Shown one piece after another: positions 45,882 to 54,940 of a DNA stretch of 64,000 nucleotides. A program made the position numbers and the translations under genes. This stretch comes from Sediminitomix flava (GTDB lineage Bacteria > Bacteroidota > Bacteroidia > Cytophagales > Flammeovirgaceae). The notes beneath the pieces were generated by a model, which saw only the letters and a program-made list of their open reading frames with translations, had not been told where the DNA came from and did not search any database. Location of the stretch: the NCBI RefSeq assembly GCF_003149185.1, contig NZ_QGDO01000005.1, positions 186,001 to 250,000 of the forward strand, written 5' to 3'. The stretch's first letter is position 1; each line of letters starts with the position of its first letter.

Positions 45882-46760
45882 ATGTACGACTATTGGCAAA
45901 CTTTTCTGAATGGTTATATTGGTTATTTTAACTATTTATGGACCTCGATCACAGAACCTTCTTTTTACAATTATTTTTATGCTTTAATAGTAATTTCACT
46001 TTTAGTATTCTCATTAGAAATCTTAAAACCTTGGAGAGAAAATCAACCTAAGTTTCGAAAAGATTTTTGGTTAGATTTCTTCTATATGATTTTTAATTTT
46101 TTCCTTTTCTCTCTGCTGATTTATAATGCAAGTTCTGATGTAGTTGTAAAGGCTTTCAATGACTCTTTAGCTAATATTGGTATCTCTAATTTGGTATTTA
46201 TAAGTTTAGAGAATTTACCTTATTGGTTAATTTTATTGATCGGGTTTGCTCTAAGGGATTTTATCCAATGGAACGTACACCGTTTATTACATCGGGTATC
46301 ATGGCTTTGGGAGTTTCATAAATTACATCATTCGGTTAAGGAAATGGGTTTTGCTGCTCATTTAAGGTATCATTGGATGGAAACTGTTGTTTATAGAACA
46401 ATCGAGTATATTCCATTAGCACTTATTGGAATTGGTCTTTATGATTTTTTCTACATTCATATTTTCACCATAATGATTGGTCATCTAAACCATGCTAATA
46501 TCAATATTAATTATGGTCCGCTGAGGTATATTTTTAATTCTCCTCAAATGCATATTTGGCACCACGCTCAGTCGTTGCCAGGCAATTATAAGACAGGAGT
46601 GAATTTTGGGATTACTCTAAGTATTTGGGACTATCTATTCAAGACGGATTACATTCCTTATCCAGGACAAAATATTGAACTTGGTTTTGATGGAGATGAG
46701 AAGTATCCGAAGACTTTTCTGAAGCAAATTACTTCTGGGTTTTCAAAGAGTCGGAAGTAG
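45882..46760 (+). CDS. Sterol desaturase / fatty acid hydroxylase family protein
   Basis: The product has 292 residues and several membrane segments. The eight-histidine di-iron motifs are present: HRLLHR, HKLHHS and, near the C-terminus, HIWHH, with HLNHAN between. Enzymes of this family use two irons and oxygen to hydroxylate or desaturate lipids in the membrane. The substrate cannot be inferred; Bacteroidota make hydroxylated fatty acids and sphingolipids, which are possible targets. The 3' end overlaps the convergent flippase-like gene by 32 nt. Confidence 0.9.
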   Translation: MYDYWQTFLNGYIGYFNYLWTSITEPSFYNYFYALIVISLLVFSLEILKPWRENQPKFRKDFWLDFFYMIFNFFLFSLLIYNASSDVVVKAFNDSLANIGISNLVFISLENLPYWLILLIGFALRDFIQWNVHRLLHRVSWLWEFHKLHHSVKEMGFAAHLRYHWMETVVYRTIEYIPLALIGIGLYDFFYIHIFTIMIGHLNHANININYGPLRYIFNSPQMHIWHHAQSLPGNYKTGVNFGITLSIWDYLFKTDYIPYPGQNIELGFDGDEKYPKTFLKQITSGFSKSRK

Positions 46761-47685
46761 TTGATTTATGTATCTGAAACTCTTCTATCAGGTATATAAA
46801 GATGCCTAGAAGGGCAGGTGTGAATATATTGATAATCCAGATGATGAATGTAGCTTGGAAGATGATATTTGCTTCTACTCCATAGTTACTAAAGAAAATA
46901 TGAGCACTTGCTTCTCTTACACCTAAATCACCAATAGCATTTAGCGCAGGTACAAAACTCTTTGAAACAAACACAAGAGCGATTCCAATCATCAGTGTTG
47001 AAATTGAGTTTTGAACATCTAAAAAATAGAAGATGAAAAGATATTGAATACTAAATATTGTATATCTCAGAAATGCTAATAAAATATTTCTACCAATTGT
47101 TTTTGACGAATATTGAATAAGAAAATCAGTGAATTTAAACTTCCGTTTTTTCTTGATAACTAAAAATGAAACAAGTATAAGTATAGTTATTAGAATGATA
47201 GAGATGAAATAAGTATACTTTGTCCATGAATTGAAATATAGAAAAGCAGCGCAAAGCCCAACACACAAAGTTGGTATACTCATCAAGGTATTGTTTACTA
47301 TCGTTGGTCCAGTTGTTTTAAGTTTTTGACTATTCTTACTAAGGTATTTTCCTTTTCCTATTATATCCCCGATAATTCGCCCTGAAAAAAAAGATAAAGC
47401 AACAGATTGAAGTGTACCCTTAAAAACTTCTTTAAAAGAAATGTTCAAATGTAATTGTGCAAGTAAGTACCAACGAAGTGATTCAATTAACCAATTAATA
47501 GGAACTAGTAAGACTGATATAGCCAAAAAGGTAAGATTTGTATGTTTTGGAAGGCTGAAAAGTTCTTCAGAGTTTAGCTTATCCTTAAATACATAAATCA
47601 TGAATATACAGCTCAAAACAAAGCTGATTTGACTGAATATTTTGAAAAAAGGAATTTTATTGGTCTTATAATGACCCTCGGACAT
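46729..47685 (-). CDS. Flippase-like membrane protein (LPG synthase TM-domain family)
   Basis: I choose the ATG at 47685; the frame opens 18 nt earlier with TTG. The product has 318 residues with about eight membrane segments. Family features are NWLIESLRWYLLAQ, followed by SFKEVFKGTLQSVALSFFSGRIIGD and later KSFVPALNAIGDLGVREASA. It corresponds to the membrane half of MprF-like proteins (UPF0104 family) without the synthase domain. It is probably a lipid or glycolipid translocase in the inner membrane. The substrate is unknown. Confidence 0.83.
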   Translation of the reverse strand: MSEGHYKTNKIPFFKIFSQISFVLSCIFMIYVFKDKLNSEELFSLPKHTNLTFLAISVLLVPINWLIESLRWYLLAQLHLNISFKEVFKGTLQSVALSFFSGRIIGDIIGKGKYLSKNSQKLKTTGPTIVNNTLMSIPTLCVGLCAAFLYFNSWTKYTYFISIILITILILVSFLVIKKKRKFKFTDFLIQYSSKTIGRNILLAFLRYTIFSIQYLFIFYFLDVQNSISTLMIGIALVFVSKSFVPALNAIGDLGVREASAHIFFSNYGVEANIIFQATFIIWIINIFTPALLGIFIYLIEEFQIHKSTTSDSLKTQK

Positions 47686-47805
47686 AAAAAATCGCTTAAG
47701 CAATATGGAATTTGGCTACTATTTTTTACAAATAAATTATAACTTATATACAATCAGATATTGTATTTTTTATCTTTAAAGATCAAAACACAATTATAGG
47801 GATAT

Positions 47806-49170
47806 ATGCTTAAAAATATAATTTTTTTCTTTTCAGCTATTTTTTTTATTTCAGCATGTAGCTCAGTTGAAATGTTTAATGAGGAAAAGCCATATACTTT
47901 ATTGCTAGGAAGGTATCGTTATGTGGAAGAAATAAAATCATTGCAACGATCTTTAGAGCAAGAAGATATCAATACTTTTGTCTACACAGAACATAATGAA
48001 ACTTCTGGACAATGGTTTCTTCTTTTTACAGGAGCATTTTCTTCAAAAGATAAATTAATTAACCTCAAGCAGGATTTAGAAGAGAAGTACGGCTTTAAAG
48101 GTATTAAACTTGAAGACTACAGTGGTGTTTCTAAATTTCAGAAAGTAGATTTAAATAAAGCTCAGAAAAAATATCTATCAAAAGTAAAAAATAAAAATTC
48201 AGAAACGTCATTTAATCATATACCTTTAATTAATGGGTACCGAATTCAAAATGTTAGTTATATCAATTTTAGAGATGATTTTGATGTCTTAAAAACTACA
48301 AGTGTAAAAGTGATCCGTCCGAGGTATTGGTTTGGAATTCCCTTTAAGTCAATCTCGACATATTTGAATTCATTTACGGAAGTAACCTACGAGCATTGTT
48401 TGACACACGAAATGTTTAAAATAACGATTTTGGGTAAAAAACACGATGATTCCCGACTCACTAAGTTCTTAAGGGAAAGTGTTTGGGAAGGAAGAGAGCG
48501 CAATGTGACGCAAGTATTTCTTGAAAAAGATGAATCTGTTTGGGATTTTCAAAGTTTGAACTCTTATCAAAAATTAGAATTATCAAGAATGTGGGAAAGA
48601 GAGAATTATACATTCTTTGTTTCTGAAATACATTCACCTAGTCAGCTAACTAAAAAATGGAACCAAGTTTCATCTTCATCATCTACTTACACTAACTCAC
48701 CTTTGTTCAATAATTTAAATTTAATGTCTTCTTTTTCTAGTCAAGATATTTTTATGACAGATATTTCTTTTGTGAAAAAATATAGAAAAAAAGAGAGTGA
48801 AGTATTAAATGGCGTTTATCAGATTAAATATGGTTTCTTTGATAAAGAAAAAGGTGCTTGGGAAGCGAAGTATTACTTTTTGAATGATATTGAATCTGCA
48901 AAAAAATCGTATAATCTTCTTTATTCTGATAGTGAAGTCAACAGCGTCTATGAAAATTTGGAAACATCATTTGGTAAAGCTCAACTGAGGTATATCAAGG
49001 TTTTGACTCCTCACACCAATATTTATCAATTGAAGGCAAATGAGCTTCAGTTTGTCATAAACAATATAGTAGGGGAGGTGAGTAATAAGAAAAAAGCCCT
49101 TCTATCTAAAGAAGAGCTTTTAATGATTTATCATTTATATTTTAACCCTTTAAAAGAAAAGGTCTTATAA
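47806..49170 (+). CDS. Lipoprotein with N-terminal SPOR-like domain, otherwise unknown
   Basis: The 454-residue precursor has a lipobox (FISAC; mature N-terminus Cys18). Residues about 28-105 look like a SPOR-type repeat fold (YTLLLGRYRYVEEIKSLQ, FLLFTGAFSSKDKLINLK), which in other proteins binds denuded peptidoglycan. The remaining 340 residues are strand-rich and not recognised. The SPOR assignment rests on pattern only. The last 6 nt overlap the convergent S41 protease gene. It is expected in the cell envelope. Confidence 0.65.
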   Translation: MLKNIIFFFSAIFFISACSSVEMFNEEKPYTLLLGRYRYVEEIKSLQRSLEQEDINTFVYTEHNETSGQWFLLFTGAFSSKDKLINLKQDLEEKYGFKGIKLEDYSGVSKFQKVDLNKAQKKYLSKVKNKNSETSFNHIPLINGYRIQNVSYINFRDDFDVLKTTSVKVIRPRYWFGIPFKSISTYLNSFTEVTYEHCLTHEMFKITILGKKHDDSRLTKFLRESVWEGRERNVTQVFLEKDESVWDFQSLNSYQKLELSRMWERENYTFFVSEIHSPSQLTKKWNQVSSSSSTYTNSPLFNNLNLMSSFSSQDIFMTDISFVKKYRKKESEVLNGVYQIKYGFFDKEKGAWEAKYYFLNDIESAKKSYNLLYSDSEVNSVYENLETSFGKAQLRYIKVLTPHTNIYQLKANELQFVINNIVGEVSNKKKALLSKEELLMIYHLYFNPLKEKVL

Positions 49171-50757
49171 TTCTTGATTTGTGATCAGCTCTTGAAGCTT
49201 TGGCCAGTTATTCATAGCTTCATTGATGTAATTGTCTGTTTCAGATTTTACTTTATAGTAACCTTGCGTATTCCACTGTACATCACCAATAGTACTTTTG
49301 ATCGTATTTTTGTAAAGTGCCTTTTGGTTTTGAGCAATCTTTACAGAATGTGACAGACTTTTATCTTTTATATAGCTAATAAAGTTATCGTAAATGCGAT
49401 TCGAAATTGTAAAAGTGTTACTGAATTCTTGAAGATTCATCTCATCAAAATCAGCCTTGTGATTAGAGATATATTTGATCGCGAAATCTCTGAAAAGATC
49501 TTTCTGAAGCAGTTCAAAATATAGTGCTGAATAGTCAATCTTTTCTTTAATCTCAATGTCAGGAACAATTCCTCCTCCTCCTAAAACTGTTCTACCAGAT
49601 TCAGTATGGTAAACCTGAAGACTATCTGATTTTACTTCACCTAGAGCTTGTTCATAGTTGCCTCCTTCGTAAGGTTTCTGAATTGAACGTCCACTTGGTG
49701 TATAATATCTAGAAATGGTTAACCTTAATAGTGCGCCATCTTCTAGTTCTAGCTGTCTTTGGACTAATCCTTTTCCAAATGATCTTTTTCCAACTATCAA
49801 GGCTCTATCATAATCTTGAAGTGCACCAGCTACAATCTCAGAAGCCGAAGCTGAGTATTGATTGATCAAGACGATCAGCTTTCCTTCTTTAAATGCTCCA
49901 TTTGAGGTGGAGTAATCTTTGCTGTCAAAGTCTTTGTATTTTCCTTTTGTTTTGACGATTAATTTTCCTTCATCCAAAAATTCATCTACTATTTTGACTG
50001 CATGACTCAAATACCCGCCACCATTATCTCTTAAATCTAGAACGAGCTGCGTCATTCCTTCTTCTTTGAGTTGATCTAGGCTTGATTTAAATTCTTGATA
50101 AGTAGAGCTACCGAATTTATTGATACGAATGTAACCACTTTTCGAATCAAGCATAAAAGCAGCATCTACGGCAGGGGTCGGAACGTGTCCTCTAGTGATT
50201 GCATAATTAATCAGAGAATCGACGCCATACCTTTTTACTTTAAGATTAACGATGGTTCCTTTCTTACCTCTTAACTTTTTAACCAATTCATTTGAAGCTT
50301 TTCCTGTTCCTGCAATGAGAGAAGTATCGGCATAAATAAGTTGGTCTCCAGCCTTGATTCCTGCTTGAGATGAAGGTCCATCTTTCAGTACATTTACAAC
50401 TTTGATGGTGTCTTTCAATAAGCGGAATTCTACTCCGATTCCTTCAAAACCTTCATCAAGGTGAGAATTAACAATCTCAGAATTTTTAGGTGCAATGTAA
50501 GATGTATGTGGATCTAGTTCTTCTAAAATACGATTGATTGCTAGTTCTGATAAGTGATCTGCATTTACTGAATCAACATAAAACTGATCAATGTATTGAA
50601 GTATGTGATCTAGCTTTTCTGAATGTTGTGAAAAACTATTAGGTCTAGAATCCCTATATATGAATTTCCCAAGCCACATTCCTGCACAAATACAAAGTGC
50701 AACTATGATTGGGAGATAAATATTCTTCAATTTATTTTGATCATCTCTAGTTTCCAT
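49165..50757 (-). CDS. S41 C-terminal processing protease (CtpA/Prc family)
   Basis: I choose the ATG at 50757. The product has 530 residues with one N-terminal membrane anchor. The PDZ domain (about residues 100-180) shows GFEGIGVEF and PSSQAGIKAGDQLI. The catalytic domain has LDLRDNGGGYLSHAV. The active Ser lies in QYSASASEIVAGAL, and the general-base Lys lies in RSFGKGLVQ about 25 residues later. These periplasmic serine proteases trim or degrade envelope proteins. The gene lies 33 nt behind the HesB-like gene on the same strand. Confidence 0.95.
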   Translation of the reverse strand: METRDDQNKLKNIYLPIIVALCICAGMWLGKFIYRDSRPNSFSQHSEKLDHILQYIDQFYVDSVNADHLSELAINRILEELDPHTSYIAPKNSEIVNSHLDEGFEGIGVEFRLLKDTIKVVNVLKDGPSSQAGIKAGDQLIYADTSLIAGTGKASNELVKKLRGKKGTIVNLKVKRYGVDSLINYAITRGHVPTPAVDAAFMLDSKSGYIRINKFGSSTYQEFKSSLDQLKEEGMTQLVLDLRDNGGGYLSHAVKIVDEFLDEGKLIVKTKGKYKDFDSKDYSTSNGAFKEGKLIVLINQYSASASEIVAGALQDYDRALIVGKRSFGKGLVQRQLELEDGALLRLTISRYYTPSGRSIQKPYEGGNYEQALGEVKSDSLQVYHTESGRTVLGGGGIVPDIEIKEKIDYSALYFELLQKDLFRDFAIKYISNHKADFDEMNLQEFSNTFTISNRIYDNFISYIKDKSLSHSVKIAQNQKALYKNTIKSTIGDVQWNTQGYYKVKSETDNYINEAMNNWPKLQELITNQEL

Positions 50758-50790
50758 ATACAAGTTTTAGGGCAATTCTAAGTGTACCAA

Positions 50791-51084
50791 TTATTTTTTA
50801 TTGAAGATAAAGCCGCGTTCATCAACTCTTTCTTCAAAATCAATTTCAAGATCCAAGAGGTACATTAAATGTTTTTTATCAACCAATACCTTAATCGAAT
50901 TGATTTCATAGATTTCATCATCATCTTTTTTTGTATCAAATCCGATAAAGAATCCTGCGCCACCACAGCCACTGCCTCTCATTCCAACTCTGAATTGGTA
51001 GTCTTCAGGTATGCTTTTGTTTTGCATAATATCTTGAATCTCCTTTGAAGCTTTGTCTGTAATTGATAGTGGTAATAATTTCAT
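50791..51084 (-). CDS. HesB/IscA-like protein lacking the C-terminal CxC
   Basis: The product has 97 residues. The A-type iron-sulfur carrier fold is recognisable: ITDKASKEIQDIM at the start, RVGMRGSGCGGAGF in the middle, LVDKKHLMYLLDLEIDF and a final ERGFIFN. The first conserved cysteine is Cys40. It is the only Cys in the protein, so the usual C-terminal C-G-C pair that binds iron or a cluster is missing. A cluster-carrier role is therefore uncertain. It lies between ispE and the S41 gene in an apparent operon. Confidence 0.82.
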   Translation of the reverse strand: MKLLPLSITDKASKEIQDIMQNKSIPEDYQFRVGMRGSGCGGAGFFIGFDTKKDDDEIYEINSIKVLVDKKHLMYLLDLEIDFEERVDERGFIFNKK

Positions 51085-51170
51085 TATAATTTCCTTTTTT
51101 AGTTTAAACCCTCTAATCTTCTACCTTGTTTATGATTAATAAACTTTACCTATCTAAAAAGAAAATAAAA

Positions 51171-51980
51171 TTACTGCAATTTTCCTTTCCAAGTAATGTA
51201 ATCTTTAGGGAAGTCTACTTCAGTTTCTTCTTTGAAGATTCCATAATAGGTAGAACCTGAGCCTGTCATAGAAACGTATTCAGCTCCAGCTTGTCTTAAT
51301 TGATTAGAAATTGTTTCGAAAACTGGATATTTTTTAACAAGTCCATCTTCGAAATCATTTTTAATCTTTCCTTGCCATTCCTCTATTGGGGAATTCTCAA
51401 GAATCTCTTTAGTCTGATGTAATGACACTTTTGGAATGACGCCACTGTAGGCTTCTTTTGTAGAAATATGAATATTTGGATAAACTAAAACGATAAATTT
51501 ACCGCTTAAATTTAACTTGATATCTTCAAATATTTCACCTCTGCCTAAAACCCATTTTGGTTTATTTTTAATAAAGAATGGGCAATCACTACCCAATTCG
51601 GCAGCATAAGTTTCTAATTGCTGATCTGAAATACCGAGTTCGAAAATTTGATTAATCAGTTTCAGACAAAAAGAGGCATCGGCCGAACCTCCACCAAGAC
51701 CTGCTCCAATTGGTATTCTTTTATCTAAATGGATTTTTACAGGAGATATATCGTAATCTGCTGCAATCAAATCATATGCTTTTTCGCAAAGATTTTTCCC
51801 TCCGTCAGTAGGAATGTGTATCCCAGATGAAGTAAACTGAAATTCATTACTTTTAATGATTTCAAGGTTTTCTTCCCATTCAACAGGGTAAAAACACGAT
51901 TCTATATTATGAAATCCGTCTTCTCTCTTAGATACGATATTTAAGCCAATATTGATTTTGGCATTTGGAAAAACGATCAT
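51171..51980 (-). CDS. ispE: 4-diphosphocytidyl-2-C-methyl-D-erythritol kinase
   Basis: The product has 269 residues. GHMP kinase motifs are visible: FPNAKINIGLNI at the N-terminus, the ATP loop PIGAGLGGGSADAS and the C-terminal SMTGSGSTYYGIF. It phosphorylates CDP-methylerythritol in the MEP route to isoprenoids, so this organism uses the MEP pathway. It begins 10 nt after the small MetS-like gene on the same strand, which suggests read-through from the transporter genes. Confidence 0.97.
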   Translation of the reverse strand: MIVFPNAKINIGLNIVSKREDGFHNIESCFYPVEWEENLEIIKSNEFQFTSSGIHIPTDGGKNLCEKAYDLIAADYDISPVKIHLDKRIPIGAGLGGGSADASFCLKLINQIFELGISDQQLETYAAELGSDCPFFIKNKPKWVLGRGEIFEDIKLNLSGKFIVLVYPNIHISTKEAYSGVIPKVSLHQTKEILENSPIEEWQGKIKNDFEDGLVKKYPVFETISNQLRQAGAEYVSMTGSGSTYYGIFKEETEVDFPKDYITWKGKLQ

Positions 51981-51990
51981 TTGTTAGTGT

Positions 51991-52104
51991 TTAATCAGAT
52001 TGTTTTTTGCGTTCGTTTTTAATCGCTTTTGAAAGGAAGTATAGGAAACTTCCTACTACTGACCCAAAGATCAGTATCATGCTAATAATTGATGATGTAG
52101 ACAT
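51991..52104 (-). CDS. MetS-like small subunit of NSS transporter (37 aa)
   Basis: This short frame starts at the ATG at 52104, 19 nt after the stop of the NSS transporter gene, and ends 10 nt before ispE. The peptide begins MSTSSIISMILIFGSVVGSF and continues with LYFLSKAIKNERKKQSD. It thus has one membrane span with a charged, basic tail on the cytoplasmic side. Small proteins of this form accompany NSS transporters; in Corynebacterium the MetS subunit is required by the MetP methionine importer. By position and shape it is the likely accessory subunit here. The family call rests on recall, not a search. Confidence 0.8.
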   Translation of the reverse strand: MSTSSIISMILIFGSVVGSFLYFLSKAIKNERKKQSD

Positions 52105-52123
52105 ACAAAAGTAGTTTAAAAAT

Positions 52124-53638
52124 TTAATTTATGACCTTTTCAGCTTCTTTCTTGTGTACAAATTTCTTGTAGAGTAGATTGTTTAGAATTATGCCCAAGC
52201 CAAAAACAATAACCCATTGTGTTAGAATCGTGGCATTACTGTATACATCAAAAACATTCCAGTTACCTTCTTCATCAAACCATGGATATTTACTGTAGCC
52301 TTGTGACATCCACCACCAAAGTAGGGTGAAACCTAGAGGTATGATAAGGTAAATTGTGAATCTGAAGAATGTGCTGTTTAATTTTACTTCTGAGTCAACA
52401 TCTATAAATTCTTTTTTGAAAAGGGAAATTCCATAACGATGAACAGCAAAAGCAATAGCCATTCCTGAAATAATGAGTCCTAATCCCCAAACCCAATCTT
52501 GGTTGGCAAAGAAGTCTAATGAATAAGCGGAAGGTAGCCCCATTACCATACAAATTCCAATCACAATCACAGTAGCCTTTTTTCGATCAAAGCCTAAATC
52601 ATCTAACATTTTGATAAACATTTCGATCATTGTGAGTAAAGAACTGAAGGCTGCAAAGAAAAATGCTAAAAAGAAGAAGACCGAAAGAAAATCTCCACCG
52701 GGGAATTGATTAAACAGTTTTGGGATAATGGTAAAGGTTAGTGCAAAATTTCCACTTTGTAAAAATGCAAGAGCCTCCTGATCACTTGAGGCAAGTGCAA
52801 AAACAGAAGGGATAATAGCCATGCCAGCAATCAATGATGCCGTATTATTTCCAAACCCACTGATGAAAATATTTAAACTGACATCTTCATTTTTTCTTGA
52901 ATAAGACGAAATTGTAAGCATCAATCCCCATCCTGCACCAGTTGACCATGCAGACTGAGTGACTGCTTCAATCCAAACCGTAGGGTTTTTAAACAAAGAA
53001 GTATCGATTTGATACATGTATTCAAGACCATGAATTCCATTTCCAATGTTGACTGCAATTAAGCCGATCAATATTAGCATTCCGAATAGGGTAGGGATAA
53101 GTATTTTATTTGCTTTTTCTAAGCCTTCTTGAACTCCTCTGTAAAGAACTACACCTGCTACAATCAATGCGATTATATGTAAAATTACAGTACTGATATT
53201 TTCACTAGAGATGTCACTCCAGAAATGTTGTAAAAACTGAGGGTCACTTTGTAATGATTCATTTATTGAAATCGTTCCTACTAGATTTTGTGTGGCAAGA
53301 AATAAATAACGAAGTCCCCAAGCAGTGACCACAGAATAGTAAAATGTGATCCCTAGCGTACAAACGGCAATAAAAAAGCCTAACCAAGTATATTTTTTTC
53401 CAGCAGCTTGTGCATAAGAACTAACAACACCGCCTTTAAATTTTTTACCAATCGAAAATTCGGAAAGTAGAATTGGGATAGACCAGATGAGAAGAAAAAA
53501 TATCCATAAAACAATAAATGTACCTCCATACTGACCTGCTAGTCTTGGGAATCTCCATAAGTTTCCTGCTCCGACAGCCATTCCCAAAGATGCTAATATC
53601 AGTCCCCAACGACTGCTGAATTCTTGTGTTTTGTTCAT
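52124..53638 (-). CDS. Sodium-dependent transporter of the NSS (neurotransmitter:sodium symporter) family
   Basis: The product has 504 residues and about twelve membrane segments. The first helix carries WGLILASLGMAVGAGNLWRF, the NSS sodium- and substrate-binding signature. GGTFIVLWIFFLLIWSIPIL and TQSAWSTGAGWGLMLT are further family segments. NSS proteins import amino acids with sodium across the inner membrane. A MetS-like small subunit encoded directly behind suggests a MetPS-like methionine or neutral amino acid importer, but the substrate is not proven. Upstream lies the MoxR terminator. Confidence 0.94.
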   Translation of the reverse strand: MNKTQEFSSRWGLILASLGMAVGAGNLWRFPRLAGQYGGTFIVLWIFFLLIWSIPILLSEFSIGKKFKGGVVSSYAQAAGKKYTWLGFFIAVCTLGITFYYSVVTAWGLRYLFLATQNLVGTISINESLQSDPQFLQHFWSDISSENISTVILHIIALIVAGVVLYRGVQEGLEKANKILIPTLFGMLILIGLIAVNIGNGIHGLEYMYQIDTSLFKNPTVWIEAVTQSAWSTGAGWGLMLTISSYSRKNEDVSLNIFISGFGNNTASLIAGMAIIPSVFALASSDQEALAFLQSGNFALTFTIIPKLFNQFPGGDFLSVFFFLAFFFAAFSSLLTMIEMFIKMLDDLGFDRKKATVIVIGICMVMGLPSAYSLDFFANQDWVWGLGLIISGMAIAFAVHRYGISLFKKEFIDVDSEVKLNSTFFRFTIYLIIPLGFTLLWWWMSQGYSKYPWFDEEGNWNVFDVYSNATILTQWVIVFGLGIILNNLLYKKFVHKKEAEKVIN

Positions 53639-53700
53639 AGTTAGTGGTTAAAAGAATGCTATTGATTGGTTTTAGTTTAGTTATTTCAATAGCTATAAAA

Positions 53701-53731
53701 ATAAAAGAAAGGCAGGATTTCTCCTGCCTAA
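53701..53731 (-). terminator. Intrinsic terminator of the MoxR gene
   Basis: AGGCAGGA pairs with TCCTGCCT around a 4-nt loop. On the minus strand it is followed by TTTCTTTTATTTTT. Confidence 0.87.
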
Positions 53732-53754
53732 ATATGAGATGAATGTAAAACGAA

Positions 53755-54723
53755 TTACATCAATTCTTTAATCAATTGTTCTATGCTTAAACCTTCTGCT
53801 TCAGCCTTAAAGTTTCTTACAATTCTATGTCTAAGAATAGGAGTGGCAACACTTTGTACGTCTTCAATGTCTGGGCTATATCTGCCATTTAAAAGTGCGT
53901 GGCATTTCGCTCCTAAAACTAAGAATTGTGATGCTCTTGGCCCTGCTCCCCATTCCAAATATTTATTTGTAGTTTCTGGAGAGTGAGGTGTATTTGGTCT
54001 TGTTTTATTGACCAATTTTACGGCATATTCAATGACGTTATCTGCAACAGGTACTTTCTTAACTAACTGCTGGAAATAAATAATTTCCTCTTTGCTAATT
54101 ACTTTGTTACAGGTAGGTCTAAAGTTTTCTGTAGTCTTTTTAACAATCTCGACCTCCTCGTCATAAGAAGGGTAGTCCAATTGAATATTGAACATGAAGC
54201 GGTCTAATTGAGCTTCAGGTAGAGGGTAAGTACCTTCTTGTTCAATAGGGTTTTGAGTGGCTAGAACGAAAAATGGACGATCTAATTCATAATGTTTTCC
54301 TGCGATTGTCACCGCATATTCTTGCATTGCTTCCAAAAGAGCTGCTTGAGTCTTAGGAGGAGTACGGTTGATCTCATCTGCTAAAATGATATTAGAGAAA
54401 ATAGGACCTTTTACAAAATGAAATCTTCTTTCATTGTCCATAGTCTCTGAACCTAGAATATCAGAAGGCATTAAGTCTGGTGTAAATTGAATTCTATTAA
54501 AGTCTAAATCCAGAACATTAGAAATCGTTTGTATTAAAAGCGTCTTTGCAAGACCTGGAACACCGACCAAAAGACAGTGTCCTTGACAGAAAATTGAAGT
54601 GATTACAAGATGAACAACTTCGTCTTGGCCAACAATAACTTGACTTATTTCTTCTTTTAATTTCTTATAAGCGATATGTAGAGCATCTGCTGCTTCTTTA
54701 TCTGACTGAAAGTTAATTGACAT
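53755..54723 (-). CDS. MoxR-family AAA+ ATPase
   Basis: The product has 322 residues. Walker A appears as GVPGLAKT, Walker B as IILADEINR. TPPKTQAALLEAMQE and FVLATQNPIEQEGTYPLPEAQLDRF are MoxR signatures. MoxR ATPases act as chaperones that help insert cofactors or assemble complexes, often with a von Willebrand type A protein and DUF58 partner. No such partner is adjacent here. It lies downstream of the SurA-type isomerase genes, separated by a terminator. Confidence 0.95.
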   Translation of the reverse strand: MSINFQSDKEAADALHIAYKKLKEEISQVIVGQDEVVHLVITSIFCQGHCLLVGVPGLAKTLLIQTISNVLDLDFNRIQFTPDLMPSDILGSETMDNERRFHFVKGPIFSNIILADEINRTPPKTQAALLEAMQEYAVTIAGKHYELDRPFFVLATQNPIEQEGTYPLPEAQLDRFMFNIQLDYPSYDEEVEIVKKTTENFRPTCNKVISKEEIIYFQQLVKKVPVADNVIEYAVKLVNKTRPNTPHSPETTNKYLEWGAGPRASQFLVLGAKCHALLNGRYSPDIEDVQSVATPILRHRIVRNFKAEAEGLSIEQLIKELM

Positions 54724-54881
54724 TGAAAGCTTAATTAAGGGATTGAACTCAATTCAGGATACACGACTTTTTTAGCCTGTAATTCTATAAAAATATAGTT
54801 AATAATCTAAGTCTCAAAAATGATTGTGCTTTGTTTCCTCTATTCTTGAGTAAAAGATTATCCTTCACATTGTTTTTGTAC

Positions 54882-54920
54882 AAAAAAAGCGTTTCCTATT
54901 CTAAAATAAGAAACGCCTTT
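54882..54920 (-). terminator. Intrinsic terminator of the isomerase operon
   Basis: GCGTTTCTTATT pairs with AATAGGAAACGC (minus-strand reading, one wobble) with a 4-nt loop. It is followed by a T run on the minus strand. Confidence 0.88.
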
Positions 54921-54940
54921 TAATTTGAAAAGAAACTTGT

